Assembly (NCBI RefSeq): GCF_000412635.1
Contig: NZ_ASTG01000012.1
Coordinates: forward strand, 1 to 41,269
Length of the DNA stretch: 41,269 bases
Direction: 5' to 3'
Source of the DNA: Sphingobium bisphenolivorans
Lineage (GTDB): Bacteria; Pseudomonadota; Alphaproteobacteria; Sphingomonadales; Sphingomonadaceae
The first letter of the stretch is position 1. Each line of letters starts with the position of its first letter. Positions 6,983 to 15,485 of the stretch are shown piece by piece. A model generated the notes under the pieces. It was not told the origin of the DNA. It was given only the letters and a program-made list of their open reading frames with translations, and searched no databases. Both the position numbers and the translations under genes were made by a program.

Positions 6983-9315
6983 CCGATTTCCTCCCGCAAA
7001 CTGGCTATCAGATCAGCGACATGCCCCAGTCGCTGCTCTTCCTCGTCGAGGATCGCCAGAAAAGCGGCCCGCCTATACGCATGGATCGTCTCTTCGGAAA
7101 GACGGCTTGCCGCGGGTAATGCTGAAATCACGATGTCCAGAAGCCGCTCCACCCCATGCAGCCGGCCCCAAAGATAGTCATTCTCCCGATAGGCCCGGCT
7201 GAAGAAGGCGCCGAAATTGTTGAATTCTATGCCTTTCAGAGTCGCTTCGGCGCCGCCCGCCCGGATCGCGCTGCAATCCTCGGGCGAAATCCGGTCCACC
7301 TTGACCGGATCATATTCGTCCATGGCGTGGCCCTGGAGCAACGGTAGGGTTGCGATATCGTAAAAGGGGAAGCCCAGATAAGCGAGCAGCATCGTGCGCC
7401 GCTCCGCCTTGGGCAGCGCGGCCAGCCCGTCCGCCAGCACCATGTCGGCCAGGTCGTCGCGCTCGCGCAGGCCGCGTAGGTCCGCCAGCGCGGCCAGCGC
7501 CGCGCCCGGATCGTTCGGCACTTGCCCAGCGGCGGCACGGATCTCGCCATTGTAGAAGTCGATCCCCTCGCATTCGGTATAATGGGACAGGGCCGAATAG
7601 ATGGCGTCGTGCATCTTCTGAATGACATCCTCGCCAGCCTTGCTGTCCACCTCCAGCGTGTCGGCCAGCCGCCGCGCCAGAAAACGCAGGCGGCGGATGC
7701 GAAAGCTGAGATCATGGGTGCGGAAGAACCCCACGGGCGCGGAGTTCGGCCCCACATCCTCCGTCAACTGATCCGCCCCGATCGAGCGAACATGGCTCCA
7801 CAGCGTCTGGCGGTAGGTTTCGCGCATCAGCGGGCTTTCCTCGCTGCTGAGGCGGAACAGCAGGTCGGCAAGATCCTCGACGATGCCCGACAGCTTCAGG
7901 TGCCCATAGGCGGGAAAGGCAAAGCCCGCCGAACTGGCGGCGCGCTGCTGCGCCTTGCTGCGCCAGGCCGACAGCCGCGCGGGGGTCGGGCGGTCGAGGA
8001 ACATCAGGCCGCCGATCGTGCTCTCGACCTCAGCCTCGATGCCGGGCCGCAATGCGTTCAGTATCCGCGCCATGCGCCGGATGCGCGAACTGTGCCGGTC
8101 GATGGCGTCCAGATTATCGCGGATCGGCTGCTCGCGCGGAATATCGCTGAGCGCGCCGAAGATAGTGCGGAAAAATCCCGGAAGCTGCGCGCCTTCATTG
8201 GCCGGCGGCGCATCTTCCGCGTCGCCCTGCCGGTTGAGCTGGATCGACCGATGGCCGGGCTTGGGGTCGATATAGACGAAGCGGCGATCGACCTCCCGCC
8301 GCGAGGGACGGTTCTTGAGCGCGCCGATCGCCTGCGCGAAGGGTGCATTCGCCAGCACCGACCCGTCGATCAGCACGGCATCCTCCGCCTTCCCTTGCGC
8401 CGCATGGCGGGGCAGGGCGCGCGCGAGGAAGCTGTCACGCGTCGGCCAGGCGCGATGCCGCCGGGTCAGCACCCGGTCCAGCTCGCGCACGGTGAAGGGC
8501 GGGAAGGCACCGGGAAAGCTCGCCGTCGCCCGCGCGGCGAAGACCAGTTCGGCCGGATCGGCGAAGACCCGCTCGCCGCGGCCGCGTGCGCGAAAGCCGA
8601 TCGACAGGCGATGCTCCGTCTCGATCACCTGCGGCGGGCTGTTGAGGTTGAGGCTCTGCGGATGGCCTTCGAAATCGGTGACCGTGACGAACAGGTCCAG
8701 CGGATGCCCTTCCGGCAGCAGCGTCGGCCCGCGCTCCGCCGCCTCCATCGCGTCGAACGCATCCAGGATCATCGCGGTGAAGACGTCGCCGCCAAAGGGC
8801 GGCTCGAACCAGCGGGAGCGGATGAAATGCGACAGCTTGTGCCGCACCTCCTCGCGCGTGTCGGGCGCCACCGTGCGCTCGACCGTGTCGCCCGGATGCC
8901 GTGCCGCCATCCACACCAGCGGGGTCGCCCAGAATTTGGTCAGCCGCCGCGCCGGCCGGGCATCGGGGTCCAGCAGCTTTTCGACATCGGCATTCTCCAG
9001 CCACATGGCGGTCAGCGGTTCGAGCGACTGGCCCGTCTCGATCGCCTGCGCCAGGAATATGCCATTGATCCCGCCCGCGCTCGCGCCTGCGATGATATCG
9101 GGCATCACCCGCAACCTGATGCCGCTTTGCTCCTCCAGCGCTTCAAGCAGCCCGCGATACACCGCCTCGCTGCTGTCGCCTGCCGGCGCCCCATCATGGA
9201 AGCTCCGGCTCGCGCGGGCCAGCCGCCAGATTTCCTTGGTGATGCCGTGCATGTAGACGGCCAGGCTGATCCCGCCATAGCAGACCAGTGCGAGCCTCAG
9301 TTCCCGCTCTTTCAT
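6979..9315 (-). CDS. Large patatin-like phospholipase family protein
   Basis: A 778-residue protein with an N-terminal patatin-like lipid acyl hydrolase domain. The oxyanion-type glycine motif is in VCYGGISLAVYMHG (about 12-24), the nucleophile elbow GASAG places the serine at 79, and the catalytic aspartate lies in DGSVLANAPF (317). The segment ARATASFPGAFPPF is typical of the bacterial patatin-related protein family with a long C-terminal helical region. No signal peptide is seen. The ATG at 9315 is preferred over 9336 and 9549 because an intergenic repeat covers 9336-9424. Its stop overlaps the start of the lipoprotein gene. It probably hydrolyses membrane lipid or other fatty acyl esters; substrate unknown. 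Confidence 0.88.
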   Translation of the reverse strand: MKERELRLALVCYGGISLAVYMHGITKEIWRLARASRSFHDGAPAGDSSEAVYRGLLEALEEQSGIRLRVMPDIIAGASAGGINGIFLAQAIETGQSLEPLTAMWLENADVEKLLDPDARPARRLTKFWATPLVWMAARHPGDTVERTVAPDTREEVRHKLSHFIRSRWFEPPFGGDVFTAMILDAFDAMEAAERGPTLLPEGHPLDLFVTVTDFEGHPQSLNLNSPPQVIETEHRLSIGFRARGRGERVFADPAELVFAARATASFPGAFPPFTVRELDRVLTRRHRAWPTRDSFLARALPRHAAQGKAEDAVLIDGSVLANAPFAQAIGALKNRPSRREVDRRFVYIDPKPGHRSIQLNRQGDAEDAPPANEGAQLPGFFRTIFGALSDIPREQPIRDNLDAIDRHSSRIRRMARILNALRPGIEAEVESTIGGLMFLDRPTPARLSAWRSKAQQRAASSAGFAFPAYGHLKLSGIVEDLADLLFRLSSEESPLMRETYRQTLWSHVRSIGADQLTEDVGPNSAPVGFFRTHDLSFRIRRLRFLARRLADTLEVDSKAGEDVIQKMHDAIYSALSHYTECEGIDFYNGEIRAAAGQVPNDPGAALAALADLRGLRERDDLADMVLADGLAALPKAERRTMLLAYLGFPFYDIATLPLLQGHAMDEYDPVKVDRISPEDCSAIRAGGAEATLKGIEFNNFGAFFSRAYRENDYLWGRLHGVERLLDIVISALPAASRLSEETIHAYRRAAFLAILDEEEQRLGHVADLIASLREEIG

Positions 9316-9335
9316 AGTAGCGAAATATCCCTCCA

Positions 9336-9424
9336 TCCGTTCGCTTCGAGCAGCTTCGAGCGAAGTCGAGAAGCGTCTGTTGCGAAGTCGGCACGCCGTT
9401 CTCGACAAGCTCGAACCGAACGGA
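9336..9424. repeat. Inverted pair of dispersed intergenic repeats
   Basis: Two diverged copies of one element face each other: TCCGTTCGCTTCGAGC at the left end and the reverse complement of TCCGTTCGGTTCGAGC at the right end, with GTCGAGAA-like sequence inside each. The unit separates the patatin-like gene from the next minus-strand gene. Such TTCGAGC/GTCGAG units are common intergenic repeats in sphingomonads. Confidence 0.65.
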
Positions 9425-9481
9425 GGCAGGCCAGAGCAGCTATGGCGGGGCTGTCGCTTCCATCCGGACCTCGTGCCTCCC

Positions 9482-10180
9482 TCACCGCACCGAAAACTCC
9501 GCCCAGATCGGCAGATGGTCCGACGCCCGCCGCGCTGCGGCACTTTCATGCACGCCGCTGTCGACCAGCTTCAACTGCCCGCAATGCATGATCCGGTCGA
9601 GCCGCGCCACGGGCCGCTGCGCGTGGAAGCTGCGGCCGCACGGCGCGAAACTATAATGGCGCGCAAAGTCGGCCAGGCAGCCGCGACCGGCGCTCCACTC
9701 GTTGAGGTCGCCCATCAGCACGGTCGGCATCGCATCCCGCAGCCCCGCCGCATGGATCACCGCTGCCGCCTGCTTGCGCCGCCACAGGCCAGAGAGGTCC
9801 AGATGCATTCCGAAAATTCGCAGGGTTCGCTTGCCCAGCGTCACCTCCGCCATGGTCGCGCCGCGCGGCTCCAGGCAGGGCAGGTGCAGCACGTCATGAT
9901 GACCGATCTCCGCCTCTTTCCGGACCAATATGGCGTTGCCGTGCCAGCCCATCGAATCCGCCTGCACATTGAGCGGCACAGGTTTGTAGGGGCTGAGCGC
10001 TTCCAGCAGCCATGGCGGGATCGCCGCCGACCGCACGCCAAAGCGCCGATCCGCCTCCTGCAGCGCAATGACGTCGGCATCCACCTCGTTCAGCACGTCG
10101 ATCACCCGTTCCGGCATCCGGCGGCGATCGGTTCCTATGGCTTTGCGGATATTATAGCTGGCGACGCGAAAAGATTTCAT
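9482..10180 (-). CDS. Endonuclease/exonuclease/phosphatase family protein
   Basis: A 232-residue member of the DNase I-like EEP superfamily. Conserved positions are Asn10 in ASYNIRK, Glu42 in ALQEAD, the GDLNEW block in the middle, and the C-terminal SDHLPIWAEF histidine. No signal peptide or membrane segment is visible. The ATG at 10180 opens the conserved SFRVASYNIR start; the frame extends to 10648 antisense to radA and is ignored. The fold covers nucleases, phosphoinositide phosphatases and sphingomyelinases, so the substrate is open. It is divergent from radA and shares the 117-base intergenic region that holds the LexA-like box. Confidence 0.86.
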   Translation of the reverse strand: MKSFRVASYNIRKAIGTDRRRMPERVIDVLNEVDADVIALQEADRRFGVRSAAIPPWLLEALSPYKPVPLNVQADSMGWHGNAILVRKEAEIGHHDVLHLPCLEPRGATMAEVTLGKRTLRIFGMHLDLSGLWRRKQAAAVIHAAGLRDAMPTVLMGDLNEWSAGRGCLADFARHYSFAPCGRSFHAQRPVARLDRIMHCGQLKLVDSGVHESAAARRASDHLPIWAEFSVR

Positions 10181-10258
10181 AGCGAAACAATGCGCCACTT
10201 GAGGATCGGTTGCCAGCCCCGGCTCTGCCGCCCAGCTCTCTCCCGCCCACGCAGCTTT

Positions 10259-10273
10259 GTTCTTGAAACGTTC
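10259..10273 (+). promoter_or_regulatory. Putative LexA (SOS) box upstream of radA
   Basis: GTTC-N7-GTTC, an exact match to the LexA operator consensus known for alphaproteobacteria. It lies 25-39 bases before the radA start codon and overlaps the putative -35 hexamer, where a repressor would block transcription. Confidence 0.65.
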
Positions 10274-10291
10274 ACTTGAAGCGGCCATACC
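10263..10291 (+). promoter_or_regulatory. Putative radA promoter
   Basis: TTGAAA at 10263-10268, a 17-base spacer, then CATACC at 10286-10291. The -35 lies inside the LexA-like box. A start about seven bases after the -10 would fall at the radA ATG (10298), and no ribosome-binding site is seen, so the transcript may be leaderless. The -10 is weak by consensus. Confidence 0.4.
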
Positions 10292-10297
10292 CTGCTG

Positions 10298-11665
10298 ATG
10301 GCAAAGGCAAAGCGCAAATTCGTCTGTCAGCAATGCGGCACCGTCACCAATCGCTGGCAGGGCCAGTGCGAGGATTGCGGCGAATGGAACAGCATTGTCG
10401 AGGAAGCCGCCGAAACCATCTTTTCCGCGCGTCATGACCTGCAAAGCGGCGGCCGCGCGCTGACGCTGGTGGCCCTCGACAGCAAGGTCGAGCTGCCGCC
10501 ACGCACCACCACCGGCATTGCCGAGTTCGACCGCGCGCTGGGAGGCGGCATCGTCTCGGGGTCCGCGACCCTCATCGGCGGCGATCCCGGCATCGGCAAA
10601 TCGACGCTGCTCCTGCAAGCGGCCGCCCGCATCGCTTCGGCTGGGCACAGCGTCGCCTATATCAGCGGGGAGGAGGCGTCCGACCAGGTCCGCTTGCGCG
10701 CGCAGCGCCTAGGCCTTGGCACCGCGCCGGTCCAGCTCGCCAGCGCCACCTCTGTCCGCGACATATTGACGACGCTGGGGGAGGGCGATCCGCCCGCCTT
10801 GCTCATCATCGACTCCATCCAGACGATGCACAGCGACCTCATCGAGGGCGCGCCGGGCACCGTCAGCCAGGTGCGCGCTTCCAGCCAGGAACTGATCCGC
10901 TTCGCCAAGCAGCGTGGCACGGCGGTCATCCTCGTCGGCCATGTGACCAAGGACGGCAGCATCGCCGGCCCGCGCGTGCTGGAACATATGGTCGATACGG
11001 TGCTCAGCTTCGAGGGCGAGCGCAGCCATCAATACCGCATCCTGCGCGCGATCAAGAACCGCTTCGGCGGCACGGACGAGATCGGCGTCTTCGCTATGGT
11101 CGCCGAAGGGCTGGAGGAAGTCTCCAATCCATCCGCCCTGTTCCTGACCCACCGCGACGAGACGGTGACCGGCGCCACCGTCTTCCCCGCACTCGAGGGA
11201 ACCCGGCCCGTGCTGGTGGAGATACAGGCGCTGGTCGTCCGCCTTTCCAGCGGCGCCACCCCCCGCCGCGCGGTGGTCGGCTGGGACAGCGGCCGCCTCG
11301 CCATGATCCTTGCCGTGCTGGAGGCGCGCTGCGGCCTCAGCTTCTCGACCTGCGAAGTCTATCTGAACGTCGCGGGCGGCTATCGCCTGTCCGACCCCGC
11401 CGCCGACCTTGCCGTCGCCGCCGCGCTTATGTCCGCCTTGTCGGAGCGGCCGGTGCCGGCCGACGTCGTGCTCTTCGGTGAAATCGCGTTGTCGGGTGAA
11501 ATCCGTCCCGTCGCCCATTCTCCGCTGCGGCTGCGCGAAGCCGCCAAGCTCGGCTTCAACCGCGCCTTCGTGCCCTCCGCCGCTGCCGACGGGGTGAAGG
11601 GCATATCGGTCAGCGGCTACCGCGCCCTGTCACAGCTTGTTGACCAGATGCTCGGCCGCGGATAG
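10298..11665 (+). CDS. radA: DNA repair protein RadA (Sms)
   Basis: Branch-migration helicase acting with RecA in recombinational repair. It is 455 residues and complete. The N-terminal C4 zinc finger has cysteines at 10, 13, 24 and 27. The RecA-like ATPase core has Walker A GGDPGIGKS (94-102) and the RadA-specific KNRFG motif at 253-257. The C-terminal third is the Lon-protease-like domain. The start is the only ATG consistent with the MAKAKRKFVCQQCG opening. Regulation by LexA is suggested by the upstream GTTC-N7-GTTC. cvpA follows 11 bases after the stop. Confidence 0.97.
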   Translation: MAKAKRKFVCQQCGTVTNRWQGQCEDCGEWNSIVEEAAETIFSARHDLQSGGRALTLVALDSKVELPPRTTTGIAEFDRALGGGIVSGSATLIGGDPGIGKSTLLLQAAARIASAGHSVAYISGEEASDQVRLRAQRLGLGTAPVQLASATSVRDILTTLGEGDPPALLIIDSIQTMHSDLIEGAPGTVSQVRASSQELIRFAKQRGTAVILVGHVTKDGSIAGPRVLEHMVDTVLSFEGERSHQYRILRAIKNRFGGTDEIGVFAMVAEGLEEVSNPSALFLTHRDETVTGATVFPALEGTRPVLVEIQALVVRLSSGATPRRAVVGWDSGRLAMILAVLEARCGLSFSTCEVYLNVAGGYRLSDPAADLAVAAALMSALSERPVPADVVLFGEIALSGEIRPVAHSPLRLREAAKLGFNRAFVPSAAADGVKGISVSGYRALSQLVDQMLGRG

Positions 11666-11676
11666 CCAGCGTTGCG

Positions 11677-12189
11677 ATGAACGCGGTTGATATCCTTGTC
11701 CTTCTCCTGCTCGGCGGATGCGCCGTTTTCGGACTCCTTCGCGGATTCGTTCAGGAAACCCTGTCGCTCATCGCCTGGGTCCTCGGCATCTTCGCCATTC
11801 GCCTTTTCCACAGCTCCGCCACGGAAATCCTGACACCCTTCGTCGGAACGCGAAGTGGCGCTGCAATTCTCTCATTCCTTCTGGTGTTCGGCGTAACCTT
11901 CGGTGCCGGCAAGCTCCTCGCCCACGCCATCGGCCGCCGTACCCGTCAATCGATCCTTGGGCCGGTCGATCGTGTGCTGGGTGCGGGCTTTGGCGCCATC
12001 AAGGGGCTGATCGGCGCGACCCTCGTCTTTCTCGCCTTCAGCTTGGTCTACGACACCTTCTATGGCAGCGGCGCTCGCCGTCCTGACTGGATGTCGGACG
12101 CCCGCACCTATCCGCTGCTGAACGCCAGCGGTCAGGCGATCAGCGAATTCGTCGCCGAACGCCGCGCCCACAAGCCGGCCGCTTCCTAA
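11677..12189 (+). CDS. cvpA: CvpA family membrane protein
   Basis: A 170-residue inner-membrane protein of the colicin V production (CvpA) family, with four hydrophobic segments. The family opening MNAVDILVLLLL is followed by GLLRGFVQETLSLIAWVLG; the DRVLGAGFGAIKG motif lies between helices 3 and 4. It follows radA by 11 bases and is probably cotranscribed with it; in many proteobacteria cvpA instead precedes purF. The last four bases overlap the convergent epimerase gene. CvpA is linked to envelope integrity, but its mechanism is unclear. Confidence 0.9.
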   Translation: MNAVDILVLLLLGGCAVFGLLRGFVQETLSLIAWVLGIFAIRLFHSSATEILTPFVGTRSGAAILSFLLVFGVTFGAGKLLAHAIGRRTRQSILGPVDRVLGAGFGAIKGLIGATLVFLAFSLVYDTFYGSGARRPDWMSDARTYPLLNASGQAISEFVAERRAHKPAAS

Positions 12190-13103
12190 AGCCAGCCCTT
12201 CGCCCGATAGGCGTCGGCGGTCGCCTTCAACCCTTCTTCGGTCGGGACCAGCGGCACCCACAGCCGTTTGGGCGGCTGCTTACGCTTCTTCACCACCCAA
12301 TCGGGGTGACAGAAATAACTGACCCGGTCGGGCGTCAGCTTGGCGCCCTTGCCACGAAACATCCGGTCCACCCGCGCGCCCATGCCGAGCAGCCAGTTGG
12401 GGGTGGCGAAGGTTCGCACGGACCGGCCCACTGCTCGCCCGATCGCCTGGCCGAAATCCTGATGGTCCCAGCCATTGGGCGTCCCATCGTCGACCTCATA
12501 GACATGGGTCAGGCTACGCATCTCCCGTTCCATCGTGAGCGCCAGGAACAACCGGGCCAGATCGCCGACCTCGATCACCGAAAGGCGCCCTTCGGGCGGC
12601 ATCAGCATGACGCCGCGCCTCGCCATCCGGAATAGCTCGAGCATTTCCCGGTCGCCCGGGCCGTAGATTGCCGGCGGCCGCACGATCGTCCAGTCGAGGC
12701 CGCTCGCCTTCACGTGCCGCTCCGCCAGCTCCTTGGACCAGCCATAGTCGGACAGCCCCGGCTCCCGCGCCGCCAGAGACGACACATGGATCAACCGCCG
12801 CACGCCGCGCTGGCGCATCGCGTCGATGACGGCCATGGTGCCGCGCGCATTGCCCAGTTCGAAACCGTCCCGGTCCGGCGCATTGACCACGCCCGCGATG
12901 TGAATGACGACATCGGCATCCCGGACGAGCGTATTCAGCGCGGCACGGTCCTCCAGCGAGCCCGGCACCCATTTCAGGTGCGCGCGCGGCGGTTGGGCGC
13001 GCCGCGTGATCGCGGTCACGTGATGACCGCCCGCCAGGGCCTGATTCAAGGTTTCGGCGCCGACGAACCCCGTCGCGCCGGTCATCGCAATACGTAAGCT
13101 CAT
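12186..13103 (-). CDS. NAD(P)-dependent epimerase/dehydratase family protein (atypical SDR)
   Basis: A 305-residue extended or atypical short-chain dehydrogenase/reductase. The dinucleotide-binding motif TGATGFVG is at 8-15, HVSSLAA marks the active-site strand, and the catalytic pair is in YGWSK. The middle segment TIVRPPAIYGPGD is typical of NAD-dependent epimerases and of the NDUFA9-like group. Its start is five bases after the proB stop, so it is probably the last gene of the obgE-proB transcript. The substrate is not evident. Its stop overlaps the cvpA stop on the other strand. Confidence 0.87.
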   Translation of the reverse strand: MSLRIAMTGATGFVGAETLNQALAGGHHVTAITRRAQPPRAHLKWVPGSLEDRAALNTLVRDADVVIHIAGVVNAPDRDGFELGNARGTMAVIDAMRQRGVRRLIHVSSLAAREPGLSDYGWSKELAERHVKASGLDWTIVRPPAIYGPGDREMLELFRMARRGVMLMPPEGRLSVIEVGDLARLFLALTMEREMRSLTHVYEVDDGTPNGWDHQDFGQAIGRAVGRSVRTFATPNWLLGMGARVDRMFRGKGAKLTPDRVSYFCHPDWVVKKRKQPPKRLWVPLVPTEEGLKATADAYRAKGWL

Positions 13104-13108
13104 GAGCG

Positions 13109-14242
13109 TCAGACCATCGCCATATGATCGCGGTGGACCAGCACCGACCGAGGGAGATGCCCCAGCAGCGCGGCGATGTCCTCGCTGCGCTTCCCTGCGA
13201 TGCGCAAGGCCTCTTCGCTGTCATATTCGATCAGGCCGCGTGCGATCACCCGTTCATCCGAGCTTAGTATATCGACGACGTCTCCCCGCGCGAAAACACC
13301 TTCAACCCGCGCCACGCCGGCCGGCAGCAGGCTGTTGCCGCGCAGCAGCGCCGCCTCCGCGCCAGCATCGATCACGATCCGCCCCCGCACCGTCAGTCGC
13401 CCGGCCAACCATCCCTTGCGCGCGCGCTTCGCCGGCGCTGCGAGAAAGATGGAGCCACGGCCTCCTTCGCTCCAGCGCGAGAGCGGCGCATCCACCTTGC
13501 CGGAGATGATCGCCAGATGCGCCCCGGCGCCCGTCGCGATCCGCGCCGCCTCGATCTTGGAGGTCATGCCGCCCGAGCCCATGCCCGAAGCGGAACCGCT
13601 GTCCGCCATCCCGGCGATGCGCGTGTCGATGCGCTCGATTGTCTCTATCAGCATGGCGTTCGCATCGACATGCGGGTTGGCGGTGTAAAGCCCATCGACA
13701 TCGGACAGCAGCACAACTGCGTCAGCCCGTGCCGCCTGTCCGATACGCGCCGCCAGCCGGTCATTGTCGCCGAAGCGGATCTCGGCCGTGGCCACGCTGT
13801 CATTCTCATTGACCACGGGTACCACGCCCAGCGCCATCAGCCGGTCCAGCGTCGCCGAAGCGTTGAGATAGCGCCGCCGATGCTCCAGATCGTCCAGCGT
13901 CACCAGCATCTGAGCGGCTGTGATGCCATTTTCCTGAAGCAGGCTGGCCCAGCATTGCGACAGCGCGATCTGTCCGGTCGCCGCCGCCGCCTGCGCATCC
14001 TCCAGACTGCCCCGCCCGCCTTTTGGAAGTTTCAGCCGTCGCGCGCCAAGCGCGATCGCGCCCGAGGAGACGATGATGATCTGCTGCCCGGCCGCCTTGC
14101 GCTTGGCAACATCGGCCACGAGCGTACGCAGCCATGCCTCGCGGACCTCGCCTTGCGGATCGACCAGCAGCGCGGACCCGATCTTGATGACCAAGCGGCG
14201 GATTTGAGACGGTGGGAAGCCGGAGAGGGGAGAAGGGTTCAT
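13109..14242 (-). CDS. proB: Glutamate 5-kinase
   Basis: First step of proline synthesis: ATP-dependent phosphorylation of glutamate to gamma-glutamyl phosphate. It is 377 residues, the long form with an N-terminal amino acid kinase domain (VIKIGSALLV near 18-27, VSSGAIALGARRL near 58-70, the NENDSVA motif, and the ADAVVLLSDVDGLY block) and a C-terminal PUA domain (about 285-370). The start at 14242 gives a normal family N-terminus. It lies 40 bases after obgE and five bases before the epimerase. Feedback inhibition by proline is the usual control. Confidence 0.95.
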   Translation of the reverse strand: MNPSPLSGFPPSQIRRLVIKIGSALLVDPQGEVREAWLRTLVADVAKRKAAGQQIIIVSSGAIALGARRLKLPKGGRGSLEDAQAAAATGQIALSQCWASLLQENGITAAQMLVTLDDLEHRRRYLNASATLDRLMALGVVPVVNENDSVATAEIRFGDNDRLAARIGQAARADAVVLLSDVDGLYTANPHVDANAMLIETIERIDTRIAGMADSGSASGMGSGGMTSKIEAARIATGAGAHLAIISGKVDAPLSRWSEGGRGSIFLAAPAKRARKGWLAGRLTVRGRIVIDAGAEAALLRGNSLLPAGVARVEGVFARGDVVDILSSDERVIARGLIEYDSEEALRIAGKRSEDIAALLGHLPRSVLVHRDHMAMV

Positions 14243-14282
14243 CTGTCAGAGCCAAAACCGAACGGGTTGGGATGTTCGACGA

Positions 14283-15380
14283 TCAAATCGGCGACCACGG
14301 CGCGTCTTCTTCGCCCTCATCATCGGCCTCGCTCTCGCCCGCGGGCTGATCCAGCAAGGGCAGGACCGCGTCCAGCAGCGCTGGCACCCCTTCGCCGGTC
14401 GCACCGGAGATGATGAACAGATCATCGACGCCAGCTTCCTCCCGAAGCTGTGCGGCGATGTCTTCCATCAGTTCCGGCCCGAGCAAGTCTCCCTTGTTCA
14501 GCGCGACGATTTGCGGCTTTTCGTCGAGCCCTTCGCCATAGGCCGCCAGTTCATCCTGCACGATTCGGCACTGCTCGATCGGATCGTCTCCGGTCGCGTC
14601 GATCAGGTGCAGCAGCACGCGGCACCGTTCGATATGACCCAGGAAGCGGTCGCCGATCCCCGCCCCTTCGGCCGCGCCTTCGATCAGGCCCGGAATGTCG
14701 GCCAGCACGAACTCCCGGTCGCGATGCAGCACCACGCCCAACTGCGGCTTGGTCGTCGTGAAGGCATAGGCGCCGACCTTTGCCTTGGTATTCGTGACCT
14801 GATTGATGAAGGTCGACTTGCCGGCATTGGGCATGCCCACCAGGCCGACGTCGGCCAGCAGCTTGAGCCGCAGCCAAACCCACATTTCTTGGCCCGGCCA
14901 GCCGGTGCCATGCTGGCGCGGTGCCCGGTTGGTGCTGGTCTTGTAGGACAGGTTGCCACGCCCGCCGTCGCCGCCACGCAGCAGCACGACGCGCTGCCCC
15001 ACCTCGGTGAAGTCGGCCAGCAGTTCCTGGTCCTCATATTCCGGATAGCCGTCCTCATCCTCCGTCCCCTCGACGGGTTGCGGGTCGGTAAGGATTTGCG
15101 TGCCGACGGGCACCTTGATGACCAGGTCTTCGCCGCCCGCTCCGTAGCGGTTCTTGCCCGCGCCGGGCAGGCCGCGCTGCGCCTTGAAATGCTGGGTATA
15201 GCGGAAATCGATCAGCGTATTGAGGCCGGCGACTGCTTCGAAGATGATGTCGCCGCCCTTGCCGCCATTGCCGCCGTCCGGGCCGCCATATTCGACATAT
15301 TTTTCACGCCGGAAGCTGACCGCGCCGGGGCCGCCCCAGCCGGACTTGATGTAAATCTTGGCCTGATCGAGAAAGTGCAT
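14283..15380 (-). CDS. obgE: GTPase ObgE/CgtA
   Basis: Essential ribosome-associated GTPase acting in 50S assembly and stringent control. It is 365 residues. The glycine-rich Obg fold fills residues 1-170 (YGGPDGGNGGKGGDI). The G domain has G1 GMPNAGKST (182-190), G3 DIPG (228-231) and G4 NKGD (295-298). The C-terminus is short and acidic and lacks the long E. coli extension, as in many alphaproteobacteria. It sits in the usual neighbourhood downstream of rplU-rpmA and a GNAT gene, with proB following. Confidence 0.96.
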   Translation of the reverse strand: MHFLDQAKIYIKSGWGGPGAVSFRREKYVEYGGPDGGNGGKGGDIIFEAVAGLNTLIDFRYTQHFKAQRGLPGAGKNRYGAGGEDLVIKVPVGTQILTDPQPVEGTEDEDGYPEYEDQELLADFTEVGQRVVLLRGGDGGRGNLSYKTSTNRAPRQHGTGWPGQEMWVWLRLKLLADVGLVGMPNAGKSTFINQVTNTKAKVGAYAFTTTKPQLGVVLHRDREFVLADIPGLIEGAAEGAGIGDRFLGHIERCRVLLHLIDATGDDPIEQCRIVQDELAAYGEGLDEKPQIVALNKGDLLGPELMEDIAAQLREEAGVDDLFIISGATGEGVPALLDAVLPLLDQPAGESEADDEGEEDAPWSPI

Positions 15381-15485
15381 CGCGCGCCCATAGCCGCTAA
15401 TGCGGCGAAGTTAAACCACGCGTACCGCAATTTTGGGGAGTGGGGAGGGGGCAGTGCCCGTGCTGCTCCCTCCCTTTCCCTGTTT

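Noticed and set aside
7522..9591. 689-codon plus-strand frame opposite the patatin-like gene
   Set aside because: Composition is the high-G+C shadow of the real gene; no domain, no ribosome-binding site, while the minus strand has intact patatin motifs.
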